DNA of 64,000 bases. Origin: Pedobacter terrae. GTDB lineage: Bacteria > Bacteroidota > Bacteroidia > Sphingobacteriales > Sphingobacteriaceae. The DNA is taken from assembly GCF_900100705.1 (NCBI RefSeq), contig NZ_FNCH01000007.1, positions 147,464-211,463 on the forward strand, read 5' to 3'. Positions 34,319 through 43,221 of the stretch are shown here, in pieces. Each line of letters starts with the position of its first letter. Position 1 is the stretch's first letter. Position numbers and translations under genes: made by a program. The notes below the pieces were generated by a model that saw only the letters and a program-made list of their open reading frames with translations, searched no databases and was not told the DNA's origin.

Positions 34319-34355
34319 ATAAATTACTATAATTCCTATAGACTTTATATATTTG
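34319..34355 (+). promoter_or_regulatory. Promoter block of the second cobA-like gene
   Basis: ATAAATTACTATAATTCC then TATAGACTT then TATATATTTG, with TATATTTG as -7 element at 34348-34355. It matches the cysI promoter block at 24999-25035 at 34 of 37 positions, while the flanking sequence differs, so the block itself appears conserved for function. Confidence 0.65.
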
Positions 34356-34394
34356 TTTTGTTGACAAACGTATAACAAGCTTAAATTATCTGTT

Positions 34395-35189
34395 ATGATT
34401 TTGAATAAAGTAGAAAAAGCGAACATTGAACCAAGAATTACTTTAATAGGTGCAGGTCCTGGTGACCCGGATTTATTTAGTTTAAAAGGGGTTAAAGCAT
34501 TAAAAACAGCTGATGTTGTTTTGTATGATGCAAATGTGAACGAGGCTTTATTGTGTCATGCGCCAGATGGTATCCCGAAGGTTTATGTGGGCAAACGTTC
34601 TGATGATGAATCATTCTCTCAGGATGCGGTGAACAAGCTCATTGTTGATTATGCTTTAAACTATGGCCATGTTGTACGTTTAAAAAGTGGTGATCCGTTT
34701 TTCTTTGCAAAAGGATATGAAGAAATAGATGTAGCAGAATCTTACAGTATTCCAACTGAAATTATTCCGGGTATTTCGAGTGCTACTGGGGCACCAAGTT
34801 TGCAGAAGATCCCAATGATTTATAAAGATCTGAGCGAAAGTTTCTGGGCGGTAACCGGAACAAATGCCAAAGGAGAAATTTCTGAAGATTTATACATTGC
34901 TGCGAAAACGAAAGCCACCATTGTTGTTTTAAACGGGATTGAAAAGGTTAAAGAGATTGCGGCTATTTTTCAGGCAGAAAATAAAAATTTGTTGCCAGTA
35001 GCGGTAATTCAAAATGGTTCTACACCAGAAGAAAAAATTGCAGTAGGTATTGTTGATACCATAGCTGAGGTTGTTGAAGATAAAAAAATAACGGCTCCGG
35101 CTTTATTGGTTTTTGGCGATGTAGTATCGTTACATCCTCAATTTCAACCCATCCGCGATTTTTACGAGATTATCGCCGAAGAATATTAG
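34395..35189 (+). CDS. Divergent second uroporphyrinogen-III C-methyltransferase-like protein
   Basis: A 264-residue paralogue of the CobA at 27420, clearly of the same fold (LIGAGPGDPDLFSLKGVKAL, YVGKRSDDESFSQDAVNKL, PGISSATGAPSLQ). Several strongly conserved positions have changed: KGGDPFVFGRG has become KSGDPFFFAKG, and the usual PVTHRG segment has become PMIYKD. Those segments line the SAM and tetrapyrrole site, so activity may be altered or lost. The gene has its own promoter block copied from the cysI promoter and a strong terminator, hence it is a single-gene unit of the sulfur regulon. It may be a specialised or regulatory paralogue. Confidence 0.8.
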   Translation: MILNKVEKANIEPRITLIGAGPGDPDLFSLKGVKALKTADVVLYDANVNEALLCHAPDGIPKVYVGKRSDDESFSQDAVNKLIVDYALNYGHVVRLKSGDPFFFAKGYEEIDVAESYSIPTEIIPGISSATGAPSLQKIPMIYKDLSESFWAVTGTNAKGEISEDLYIAAKTKATIVVLNGIEKVKEIAAIFQAENKNLLPVAVIQNGSTPEEKIAVGIVDTIAEVVEDKKITAPALLVFGDVVSLHPQFQPIRDFYEIIAEEY

Positions 35190-35590
35190 ATATTAAACCA
35201 AAAAATATATTTGTTTTGTTGTTAAAAACCGCTTATGGATTTAAGCGGTTTTTTTTTGTTTTTTATCCCCCGCAGATTTAAGATGATCATCGCTGAAATT
35301 TATGTTTCCTACGTTTGACAGGAACCAACTTTGTTTTTAAGCCTGATTGGAGCGGAAGCCCGGAGCGCAGCGAGGACTTATAGCGTAAAGCAGGGCTACA
35401 GGCCGCCACAAAGAACCAAACATTCACTTTTTAATCAAAAAAATATCTGACTTTTATCTCTCCATTCCACTTTGCTTTAGTCGAGATGAGGTTTTTTCCT
35501 TTAAAATAATCAACTAAAATTATAATTTACATTATTTGCAAAGCTTAAAACAATTAGTAACTTACTTGGGTTATCTACACCAAATAGTTG
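35190..35590. other. Intergenic region before glgA
   Basis: About 400 bp without a gene. After the terminator at 35224 it carries a dispersed repeat at about 35342-35425 (GGAGCGGAAGCCCGGAGCG, GCAGGGCTACAGGCCGCC) that recurs at 38400-38490. The last 80 bases are AT-rich and include TTATTTGCAAAG, an imperfect -7-like element for glgA. Confidence 0.5.
35224..35258 (+). terminator. Strong intrinsic terminator
   Basis: AAAACCGCTTA and TAAGCGGTTTT form an 11-bp stem with a short loop, followed by an unbroken T-run. It ends the second cobA-like transcript. Confidence 0.9.
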
Positions 35591-37003
35591 ATGGAAATTA
35601 TACATATAAGCGCCGAGTGTTACCCTGTTGCAAAAGTTGGTGGTTTAGCCGATGTAGTAGGGGCTTTACCAAAATATCAGAATAAACTAGGCCACATTGC
35701 CAAAGTGGTTGTGCCTGCCTACGATACCAAATTCATCCGCGAAAGCGAATTTGAAGTGACGTACGATGCATGGGCAAACTATGGGAATAACCACTTCCAG
35801 TACCGCATTTTAAAAGAAAAGACCAACAAACTCGGATTCGATTTATACCTGGTTCATATACAGGGTTTAACCGACCGCCCAAATGTTTATGGCTATGGCG
35901 ATGATACCGAAAGATTCGTTGCTTTCCAAATTGCTACACTAGATTGGATTGTACAATGGGAACATCGTCCTGACGTAATTCATTGTCACGATCACCATAC
36001 TGGTTTAATTCCTTTTATGGTTTCAAATAGTGTAAAATATAAGCCAATTAGTAGTGTGCCAACGGTTTTAACCATTCATAACGCACAATACCAGGGACAG
36101 TTTGGCTGGGATAAATTATACTATTTACCGGCATTCGATTTATGGAAGGGCGGTTTACTTGGCTGGGATGATGCGATAAACCCTTTGGCTTCGGCTATTA
36201 AGTGTGCCTGGAAAGTAACCACGGTATCGCCGACTTACCTGGAAGAAATGATGGGACAGGCCCGCGGACTGGAAAGTTTGTTGAGACAGGAGCTGTGGAA
36301 ATCAGTTGGAATATTAAATGGAATTGATAACGAGGTCTGGAATCCAGAGACAGATCCGATGCTGAGCAAAGGTTACAATTTAAAAACGGTTGAAGCTGGA
36401 AAATTGGCAAACAAAAAAGCACTCTGTGATGTTTTTCAATTAGATTCATCTAAACCACTTTTTACTTTTATCGGAAGGTTGGTTGATGAAAAAGGTGCCG
36501 ATATTTTACCCGACATTTTTTATACCGCTTTGCAACAGCATGGCGATAACATTAATGTTTTAGTTTTAGGCTCGGGAGATAGTTGGGTGGAAGGAAGGTT
36601 AAACCAGTTGAAGGATTTCTTTGGCGGTAGATACAATGCTTATATCGGTTATAACGAACAGGTTTCGCATCAAATGTATGCTGGTGCAGACTTCCTGATC
36701 ATGCCATCAAGAGTGGAGCCTTGTGGATTGAACCAGTTATATGCCTTACGTTATGGCACTGTTCCGATTGTACGTAGGGTAGGTGGGCTGAGAGATACCG
36801 TAATCGATATTGGCGACAATGGTTTCGGGATCTGCCACGATCAAACGAGCATTTGGGATGTTACGCATTCCATTAACCGTGCAGTTGCATTTTACAATGA
36901 TAAAAAAGCCTTTAAAGCTGTAAGAAAAACCATGATGAAAATTGATCATTCATGGGATAGGGCAGCCTTGAATTATATAGAATTATACCAAAATTTAAAA
37001 TAA
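35591..37003 (+). CDS. glgA: Glycogen synthase (ADP-glucose type)
   Basis: A 470-residue GT5-family glycosyltransferase that extends glycogen chains from ADP-glucose. The N-terminal substrate motif KVGGLADVVGALPK (about residues 15-28) is diagnostic. Others are DVIHCHDHHTGLIPF, VLTIHNAQYQGQFG, FTFIGRLVDEKGADIL and the C-terminal nucleotide-sugar motif PSRVEPCGLNQLYALRYG. Length is normal. The ATG at 35591 is used; an in-frame TTG at 35588 is less likely. It is eight bases from glgC, forming a glycogen operon. A branching enzyme (GlgB) is not in the window. Confidence 0.95.
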   Translation: MEIIHISAECYPVAKVGGLADVVGALPKYQNKLGHIAKVVVPAYDTKFIRESEFEVTYDAWANYGNNHFQYRILKEKTNKLGFDLYLVHIQGLTDRPNVYGYGDDTERFVAFQIATLDWIVQWEHRPDVIHCHDHHTGLIPFMVSNSVKYKPISSVPTVLTIHNAQYQGQFGWDKLYYLPAFDLWKGGLLGWDDAINPLASAIKCAWKVTTVSPTYLEEMMGQARGLESLLRQELWKSVGILNGIDNEVWNPETDPMLSKGYNLKTVEAGKLANKKALCDVFQLDSSKPLFTFIGRLVDEKGADILPDIFYTALQQHGDNINVLVLGSGDSWVEGRLNQLKDFFGGRYNAYIGYNEQVSHQMYAGADFLIMPSRVEPCGLNQLYALRYGTVPIVRRVGGLRDTVIDIGDNGFGICHDQTSIWDVTHSINRAVAFYNDKKAFKAVRKTMMKIDHSWDRAALNYIELYQNLK

Positions 37004-37011
37004 GCTTAAGC

Positions 37012-38280
37012 ATGACTGACAAAGTTTTAGGCGTTATCCTTGGCGGTGGCCAGGGCTCTAGATTATCGCCACTAACACAAACACGTTCTAAACCGGCAGT
37101 TCCGATAGCTGGTAAATATCGTTTGGTAGACATTCCAATCTCGAACTGTCTCAACTCGGGTATCCATCGCATGTTTGTGTTAACGCAGTTTAATTCGGCG
37201 TCACTTAACAAACACATTAAAAATACCTATCATTTTAGTCATTTCAGTACGGCTTTTGTTGATATTTTGGCTGCTGAACAAACGGTGCAAAACTCTGGCT
37301 GGTTCCAGGGTACAGCAGATGCTGTCCGTCAGTGTATGCATCACATTGTTTCTCATGAGTTTGATTATATCTTAATCCTATCTGGCGATCAGCTTTACCA
37401 GATGGATTTTAAAGATATGATTGAGAAACACATCGAAGCCAATGCAGAAATTACCATTGCTACTATTCCGGTAACGGCAAAAGATGCAACTGATTTTGGT
37501 ATTTTAAAGGCTGATGAGGAAAACATGATCACCTCTTTTATCGAAAAACCCAAAACAGGCTTGGAGGCTTGGGTTTCTGATACGGGTGAAGACATGCAGG
37601 GCGAAGGACGTAACTTTCTGGCATCGATGGGTATCTACGTTTTTAACCGCGATTACCTGATCAATATCTTAAATGATAACGAAGAGGAAAAGGATTTCGG
37701 TAAGGAAATTTTGCCGAGAGCCATTACTGAAAGTAGGGTTTTAAGTTATCAGTATGAAGGGTATTGGACTGACATCGGTAACATTTCATCTTTCTTTGAA
37801 GCCAATTTAGGCCTGACGGATGAAATACCTAAATTTAACATGTTTGATAGTAACCATGCTATTTTCACCAGAGCAAGGATGTTACCGCCATCAAAAATTT
37901 CAGGTACTACTTTAGATAAAACCATTATTGCCGAAGGCTGTATTATTCAGGCCAGCAGGGTAGAACATGCTGTTTTAGGAATCCGTTCGAGAATTGGAAA
38001 GGATACGGTAATTACCAATGCTTATATTATGGGTAGCGACAGGTACCAGACTTTGGAAGAGATACAGGAAGAAAACGATAAAGGGAATTCCTTGATCGGT
38101 ATCGGCGACCGTTGTTTCATTAACAATGCCATCATCGATAAAAATTGTCGCATCGGAAATGATGTGAAAATTAATGGCGGCGACCATTTAGAAGATGGAG
38201 ATTTTGAACTTTACGCTGTTAAAGATGGGATAGTGGTCATTAAAAAGGGAGCAGTGGTGCCCAGCGGTACAGTGATTTAG
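37012..38280 (+). CDS. glgC: Glucose-1-phosphate adenylyltransferase
   Basis: A 422-residue ADP-glucose pyrophosphorylase supplying GlgA. The nucleotidyltransferase signature GGGQGSRLSPLTQTRSKPAV, the catalytic-site LSGDQLYQMD and the sugar-phosphate motif FIEKPKTG are present, and the C-terminal part shows left-handed beta-helix repeats (GCIIQASRVEHAVLGIRSRI, NNAIIDKNCRIGNDVKI). The enzyme is usually the rate-limiting, allosterically controlled step of glycogen synthesis. It is followed by a strong terminator at 38317, so the operon is glgA-glgC. Confidence 0.95.
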   Translation: MTDKVLGVILGGGQGSRLSPLTQTRSKPAVPIAGKYRLVDIPISNCLNSGIHRMFVLTQFNSASLNKHIKNTYHFSHFSTAFVDILAAEQTVQNSGWFQGTADAVRQCMHHIVSHEFDYILILSGDQLYQMDFKDMIEKHIEANAEITIATIPVTAKDATDFGILKADEENMITSFIEKPKTGLEAWVSDTGEDMQGEGRNFLASMGIYVFNRDYLINILNDNEEEKDFGKEILPRAITESRVLSYQYEGYWTDIGNISSFFEANLGLTDEIPKFNMFDSNHAIFTRARMLPPSKISGTTLDKTIIAEGCIIQASRVEHAVLGIRSRIGKDTVITNAYIMGSDRYQTLEEIQEENDKGNSLIGIGDRCFINNAIIDKNCRIGNDVKINGGDHLEDGDFELYAVKDGIVVIKKGAVVPSGTVI

Positions 38281-38316
38281 CAATATTGTTATTCTCGTGA
38301 AACGAAGAATCTTTCC

Positions 38317-38352
38317 AGACCTTACAGGTTTCTAAACCTGTAAGGTCTTTTC
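38317..38352 (+). terminator. Strong intrinsic terminator after glgC
   Basis: AGACCTTACAGGTTT and AAACCTGTAAGGTCT form a 15-bp perfect stem with a three-base loop, followed by TTTTCAGTTTT. Confidence 0.9.
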
Positions 38353-38630
38353 AGTTTTAATCCATACTTCTCTCCAGTTGCAGACCCCTTTGTTCACAAA
38401 CCTGATCAAGCGAGCCCGGAGCGAGGTACGAGTAAGAACTTGCAGCGGTAGCAGGACTGCTGGCCGCCATCAGCACAAACCATACTTTTTCAAAAAAAAC
38501 TGGCCTTTCGTTATATTAAATAGACTTCGCGTTTTCGAAAACCTGCGAGATTTAGAAGTTACAAGGTCTTTTTCTTTTTCTACCAACATTTTCCCCATAA
38601 GCTTGTTAGTACATAAACAAAAAATAGTTT
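38353..38630. repeat. Dispersed repeat before the GH15 gene
   Basis: Near 38400-38490 the sequence (GCGAGCCCGGAGCGAGG, GCAGGACTGCTGGCCGCC, CAGCACAAACC) matches the repeat near 35342. An open frame reading through it is not considered a gene. The last 50 bases are AT-rich and lead into the GH15 start. Confidence 0.55.
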
Positions 38631-40415
38631 ATGACCGAAAAGCACCTTTATCAAACAGGAATTATAGGAAATTGCGCTTTCATTGCTCACGTAAATAAAA
38701 ATACTAATATATCTTGGCTTTGCTGGCCGCGCTTTGATAGCCCTTTTGTATTTGGCAGTTTATTGGATGAGAAAAAAGGAGGCGAATTTTCAATCTTGCC
38801 TCAGGGCGAATTCACCTCTGATCAATATTACATCGAAAACACCAATGTTTTAAGGACAGAGATTACCGCTGAAGATGGAAAATACCGCATAACAGATTTT
38901 GCACCACGTTTTCATTTATACGATCGCTATTTTAAGCCGCTGATGTTTATCAGAAAGATCGAACCTTTGGAGGGCAATCCACGTATTACCATTAAGTGTG
39001 AGCCGGTTTGCGACTATGGAAAAAATAAAATGCGCTCAAGCAGGGGCAGCAATCACATTGATTATCTGGGTTGCGATGAAAATATCCGCTTAAGTACCAA
39101 TGTATCGCTAACGTATATTTTTGACGAAAAAGCATTTGTACTGAATGAGCCTAAATATCTTATCATGACTTATGGGCAAAATTTAGAGGCTCCCATAGTT
39201 AGTACAGCAGAGAATTTTTTAAGAGAAACCGTTTCTTATTGGCGTTTATGGATTAAACATTCATCGATAGCAGGTTTTTACCAGCCATTTGTAATCAGAT
39301 CGGCTTTGGTTCTAAAAATCCATCAATACGAAGATACAGGAGCTATTATAGCTGCAAGTACAACCAGTTTGCCAGAATCGCCAGGTAGTACACGAAACTG
39401 GGATTACCGCTATTGTTGGCTCCGCGATTCGCATTATGTGCTCACATCTTTAAATCATATTGGGCATTTTGAAGAAATGGAACGGCATTTTAATTACCTG
39501 TCTGATATTTCTCAGGCTGAAGATGTACGTTACCAGCCTTTGTATGGTATTGCAGGCGAAAGACAAATTACCGAACGTACGTTAGATCATTTGGAAGGTT
39601 ACAAAGGCGAAAAGCCGATCAGGATAGGAAACCAAGCCTACGAACATATTCAAAATGATATTTATGGTCAGGTTTTAATCTCTATGTTACCCCTTTATAC
39701 CGACCACCGTTTTGTTTTTTCTGAACGTGGAGATTCGGTAAAATGGATTGAAAGTGTACTTTCTAAAATTGAACGCACCATTGACGAAAAGGATGCCGGA
39801 ATATGGGAGTTTAGAAATATTGCCAATGTACATTGTTATAGTAACCTGTTTCAATGGGCGGGCGCACAAGCCGCGCTAAAAATGGCCAAAACCATCGGTA
39901 ATGAAGATTTCGAAAGGCGGGCAGAAATTCTAATTGAAAAGGCGGCAGCGCATATAGAAGCTTGTTATGATCCTGACCGGAAAGTATATACCAATGCAGT
40001 AGGAAGTCCACATTTGGATGCCAGCACTTTGCAACTGATTATGATGAATTACTTAGATCCGGCTTCTGACCGGGCAAAGGACCATTTAATCGCATTGGAA
40101 AAAGAATTGAAAACCGAAGATGGACTTTTCTATCGCTACTTACATGCTGATGATTTCGGTAAACCAAAAACCACGTTTTTAATCTGTGCTTTTTGGTACG
40201 TGGAAGCCTTGGCTTGTGTGGGTCGTACTGATGAAGCCATTAAGGAATTTGAAAACATCATTAAATACTGTAACCACCTGCTGTTATTTAGTGAAGACGT
40301 TGATGCTAAAACCGGCAGCCAATGGGGTAATTTCCCGCAAGCTTATAGCCATGTAGGTTTAATGAACGCGGCTTATCGTATTGCCATTAAACTGGACAGG
40401 CCGATATTTTTGTAA
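38631..40415 (+). CDS. Glycoside hydrolase family 15 protein (glucoamylase/trehalase type)
   Basis: A 594-residue cytoplasmic protein (no signal peptide) with the two-part architecture of bacterial GH15 enzymes: an N-terminal beta-sandwich (GIIGNCAFIAHVNKNTNISW, LCWPRFDSPFVFGSLLDEKK) and an alpha/alpha-barrel (STRNWDYRYCWLRDSHYVLT, EFRNIANVHCYSNLFQWAGA, FLICAFWYVEALACVGRTDE). Members hydrolyse alpha-1,4-glucans or, as in mycobacteria, trehalose. Its position between the glycogen genes and OtsAB fits either. It has its own start region after the glgC terminator and a terminator at 40486. Substrate not decided by sequence. Confidence 0.85.
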   Translation: MTEKHLYQTGIIGNCAFIAHVNKNTNISWLCWPRFDSPFVFGSLLDEKKGGEFSILPQGEFTSDQYYIENTNVLRTEITAEDGKYRITDFAPRFHLYDRYFKPLMFIRKIEPLEGNPRITIKCEPVCDYGKNKMRSSRGSNHIDYLGCDENIRLSTNVSLTYIFDEKAFVLNEPKYLIMTYGQNLEAPIVSTAENFLRETVSYWRLWIKHSSIAGFYQPFVIRSALVLKIHQYEDTGAIIAASTTSLPESPGSTRNWDYRYCWLRDSHYVLTSLNHIGHFEEMERHFNYLSDISQAEDVRYQPLYGIAGERQITERTLDHLEGYKGEKPIRIGNQAYEHIQNDIYGQVLISMLPLYTDHRFVFSERGDSVKWIESVLSKIERTIDEKDAGIWEFRNIANVHCYSNLFQWAGAQAALKMAKTIGNEDFERRAEILIEKAAAHIEACYDPDRKVYTNAVGSPHLDASTLQLIMMNYLDPASDRAKDHLIALEKELKTEDGLFYRYLHADDFGKPKTTFLICAFWYVEALACVGRTDEAIKEFENIIKYCNHLLLFSEDVDAKTGSQWGNFPQAYSHVGLMNAAYRIAIKLDRPIFL

Positions 40416-40420
40416 TGAAG

Positions 40421-40468
40421 GTGGATTACAAATCCACAGCTTAGTGGTCGAGATTACAAATCTCGACC
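40421..40468. repeat. Two REP-like hairpins (GATTacaAATC type)
   Basis: GTGGATTacaAATCCAC (40421-40437) and GGTCGAGATTacaAATCTCGACC (40446-40468) directly follow the GH15 stop. They share the GATTnnnAATC core with the pair at 13451-13510. Confidence 0.65.
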
Positions 40469-40485
40469 GGCTAAAAACACCAAAG

Positions 40486-40535
40486 CTTTGACAACTTTAA
40501 CACGCACCACGCATATTAAGTTGTCAAAGTTTTTA
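40486..40535 (+). terminator. Terminator after the GH15 gene
   Basis: CTTTGACAACTT (40486-40497) pairs fully with AAGTTGTCAAAG (40518-40529) over a 20-base loop, followed by TTTTTAT. Confidence 0.65.
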
Positions 40536-40542
40536 TAATAAT

Positions 40543-40840
40543 AAAAAAGTCGTCATCTCGATCCGATAGCTATCGGATGAAACGCAGTGGAATGGAGAGA
40601 TCTTTAGTGTAAATCAAGACCCTGGAACACCAGTTCGGAAGTTCAGGGTGGCGATCTCAGATATCGACCGAATTGCAGTCCGCTCGAAATGACGATTTAT
40701 TTTGGTAAAAAAGAGTCTGTAGGGATATTGAACTTACTATTGGATTTCCTATAAAAAAATCGTCATCTCGATCCGATAGCTATCGGATGAAACGCAGTGG
40801 AATGGAGAGATCTTTAGTATAAATAAAGACCCTTAAACAC
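40543..40840. repeat. Two direct copies of a TCGTCATCTCG repeat
   Basis: Copies at 40543-40630 and 40752-40840 share AAAAAAnTCGTCATCTCG, the palindrome ATCCGATAGCTATCGGAT, GAAACGCAGTGGAATGGAG and AGATCTTTAGT almost without change, 210 bases apart. They belong to the dispersed repeat family seen at 6668 and 21571. Confidence 0.8.
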
Positions 40841-40893
40841 CCGTCCGACTGGCCAGGCGGAAGTTCAGTGTTGACGATTTCTTTCGTAAGAAA

Positions 40894-40917
40894 AAGGTCT
40901 GTGCGGACACAGACCTT
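40894..40917 (-). terminator. Terminator of the trehalose gene
   Basis: AAGGTCTGTG and CACAGACCTT form a perfect 10-bp stem. On the minus strand it is followed by TTTTTCTT, about 30 bases after the stop of the OtsA-OtsB gene. Confidence 0.85.
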
Positions 40918-40948
40918 AGCATTGTTATATGAATTGGCGAGATATTTA

Positions 40949-43138
40949 TTAACCCCGCTCTACAAATTCTTCTTTAACCAAACTCCAAAGCAGTTTTCTA
41001 ACCTCTTTAAAATCATTCAGGTAATACTTTGCTTCCGAAATGTTATTACCGACTTTTATGGTAAAGGCATCATCTGGCAATACTTTGAAAATGTCTTCGT
41101 CGGTATGGTCGTCGCCTAATGCCAGAATGAAATCAGGGTTTTTATCGTATAACCAGTTTAATGCAGCTTTTCCTTTATTAACTTCTATATTCTTAAACTC
41201 AATTACTTTATTGCCTGGCATTAACTGCAGGCCTTTATCAGCAGCAAGGATTTTCATATGGCTAACAATTTCATTGGCCCTTAAATCACCTAATCCCTCT
41301 TCTGCTTTTCGGTAATGCCATACCAATGAATAACTTTTTTCTTCAATAAACGATCCTGGGGTACGATCGGTATAGGTTTCCAATAAAGCTTTTATTTCCA
41401 GTTTCCATTGATCGGTAAGTAGTGGCAGACTGTTCCATTTATCGCCGTAAGATTTTTGCCATGCGCCATGCTCAGCAATGAGGTCAACCTTTAAATGGCC
41501 AAACCATTGTTCCAGTGTTTCATGTCTCCTTCCGCTGATAATCACTACTTTGTTGGCATGATCAATGGTCAGGTTTTCAACTAAATCATAAAGTTCGTCA
41601 TCAGGTGAGGCATCATCAATATTTCCGGTAAAATCTACCAGTGTGCCGTCGTAATCCAAAAATAAAACTCTATCGGTTGTTTTCGCATATTTCGCAGCAA
41701 TTACTTCATTAATTGAATTTACTGCATGTTTGGTCAATAATGACTTTTGAGAATCTTTCACTTCGTTTAATCTTAAAATAAAATTGTTAACCCAATGTTT
41801 AACGTTAAATTTTTCTACTATTGCCCGCATGGCTGTCATGCGTAGCTGCTGCTCTTCCAAAGGCATTTTTAGTGCAGTTACAATGGCTTCCATAATGTCG
41901 CCCATATTATTCGGGTTAACAATTACAGCATCAGTTAATTCTTTGGAAGCGCCGGCCATTTCGCTTAAAATCAATACACCATCATTTCGGTTCCGGCTGG
42001 CCACATATTCTTTACTTACCAGATTCATTCCATCACGCATAGGCGTTACCAGGCAGATATCGGCAGTTGAATAAAGTGCAGAAAGTACTTCAATGGGAAA
42101 GGAGCGGTAAAAATAATTTACCGGAATCCAGTTCATGGAACGATACCTTGCATTTAAATTTCCAACAAACTGATCAATCTGATCTCTTAGTTCACTATAT
42201 TGTGGTACAGTATCCCTTGAAGGAACCACAATCATGAAAAGTTCGATTTTGCCAATATATTCGGGATGATGTTGAAGCAATAATTCCATGGCTTTCAATC
42301 TTTCGAGTATGCCTTTACTATAATCTAAACGATCAATAGAAAGGATTACTTTCATATCTTCTTTCCCTGTCCTGAAATAATTGATTTCATTCTTTACTTT
42401 TTCTGTGGCTGGTAAGTCAGAAAATTTATCAAAATCAATCCCCATTGGAAAAGCTTCTACTACAATTTGCCTTTCGTGGCTATTGAGTACGTTAGATGAC
42501 GATTGTACGGGAAGCAAACGTGTGGCTGTGCTGATAAAGTGACGCACATCATCGTAAGTGTGAAAACCGATTAAATCGGCACCTATAAGGCCATTTAACA
42601 ATTCTTCCCGCCAAGGGATTAGCCTGAATATTTCGTATGATGGAAAGGGGATATGCTGAAAAAACCCAATGGTCGCATTTGGGAGTTTTTCTCTCAAAAT
42701 ACCTGGTAAAAGGAGCAGTTGATAGTCTTGAATCCAGATTTTATCTTTTCTGCCCAGTACCTGCATAGCGCTTTTTGCAAATTTCTCATTAACAGATTGG
42801 TAACAGTCCCAATAACTTTGTTCGTAATGAGCATAGGTAACGAGATAATGAAATACAGGCCATAATACCTCATTGGAAAAGCCCTCGTAATATAAGTTAA
42901 TTTCGTTTTGGGTGAGGAAAACCGGAAAGAGGTTTAGTTCAGCAAGCTTTTGTGTAACTTCTTCCTGGCGTTCTTCAGGAACCTCGATTCCCGGCCATCC
43001 GATCCATATGGAATTGCCTGATTTGTATACGTCGCCAAGGCCGGTGGCAAGGCCACCCTCGCTGGGAATAAACGTATATTCGTTGTTCTCTTCAATGATT
43101 TTAACGGGGAGTCTGTTCGATATTATAACTGTCTTCAT
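40949..43138 (-). CDS. otsA-otsB: Bifunctional trehalose-6-phosphate synthase/phosphatase
   Basis: A 729-residue fusion. Residues 1-470 are a GT20 trehalose-6-phosphate synthase: TVIISNRLPVKI, WIGWPGIEVP, IWIQDYQLLLLPGILRE, FFQHIPFPSYEIFR, SIDRLDYSKGILERL and VTPMRDGMNLVSKEYVA. Residues about 490-729 are a HAD-type trehalose-6-phosphate phosphatase: RVLFLDYDGTLVDF (nucleophile Asp), VVIISGRRHETLEQW, LIAEHGAWQKS and ILALGDDHTDEDIFKVLP. The two reactions make trehalose from UDP-glucose and glucose-6-phosphate. Fusions of this order are common in Bacteroidota and eukaryotes. It converges with GH15, which may remove trehalose or glycogen. Confidence 0.95.
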   Translation of the reverse strand: MKTVIISNRLPVKIIEENNEYTFIPSEGGLATGLGDVYKSGNSIWIGWPGIEVPEERQEEVTQKLAELNLFPVFLTQNEINLYYEGFSNEVLWPVFHYLVTYAHYEQSYWDCYQSVNEKFAKSAMQVLGRKDKIWIQDYQLLLLPGILREKLPNATIGFFQHIPFPSYEIFRLIPWREELLNGLIGADLIGFHTYDDVRHFISTATRLLPVQSSSNVLNSHERQIVVEAFPMGIDFDKFSDLPATEKVKNEINYFRTGKEDMKVILSIDRLDYSKGILERLKAMELLLQHHPEYIGKIELFMIVVPSRDTVPQYSELRDQIDQFVGNLNARYRSMNWIPVNYFYRSFPIEVLSALYSTADICLVTPMRDGMNLVSKEYVASRNRNDGVLILSEMAGASKELTDAVIVNPNNMGDIMEAIVTALKMPLEEQQLRMTAMRAIVEKFNVKHWVNNFILRLNEVKDSQKSLLTKHAVNSINEVIAAKYAKTTDRVLFLDYDGTLVDFTGNIDDASPDDELYDLVENLTIDHANKVVIISGRRHETLEQWFGHLKVDLIAEHGAWQKSYGDKWNSLPLLTDQWKLEIKALLETYTDRTPGSFIEEKSYSLVWHYRKAEEGLGDLRANEIVSHMKILAADKGLQLMPGNKVIEFKNIEVNKGKAALNWLYDKNPDFILALGDDHTDEDIFKVLPDDAFTIKVGNNISEAKYYLNDFKEVRKLLWSLVKEEFVERG

Positions 43139-43221
43139 GCTCGTATTGATGTATCTACATCTTTAAAAGCATATCAAATTGGTTTTGTTTGAATTTTTAG
43201 TTCAAAAAAACATTTAAATGA

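Larger units (their letters stand above)
33576..34394. other. Repeat-rich intergenic region
   Basis: An 819-bp gap with no supported gene. It holds a copy of the 'aggaataatttatgatataaa' block (33594-33640, also at 5022), a TCGTCATTCCC repeat near 33665, the tandem array at 33776-34108, a long hairpin unit at 34130-34250 (GCAATCTTA...TAAGATTGC, also found at 5103-5215) and a TATAAAGATTCTTCACT element near 34270. The last 75 bases are the promoter of the second cobA-like gene. Confidence 0.65.

Noticed and set aside
34190..34375. Small frame before the second cobA-like gene
   Set aside because: It reads through a repeat and the promoter block.
38378..38698. 106-codon frame before the GH15 gene
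   Set aside because: It reads through the dispersed repeat and into the GH15 gene in another frame.
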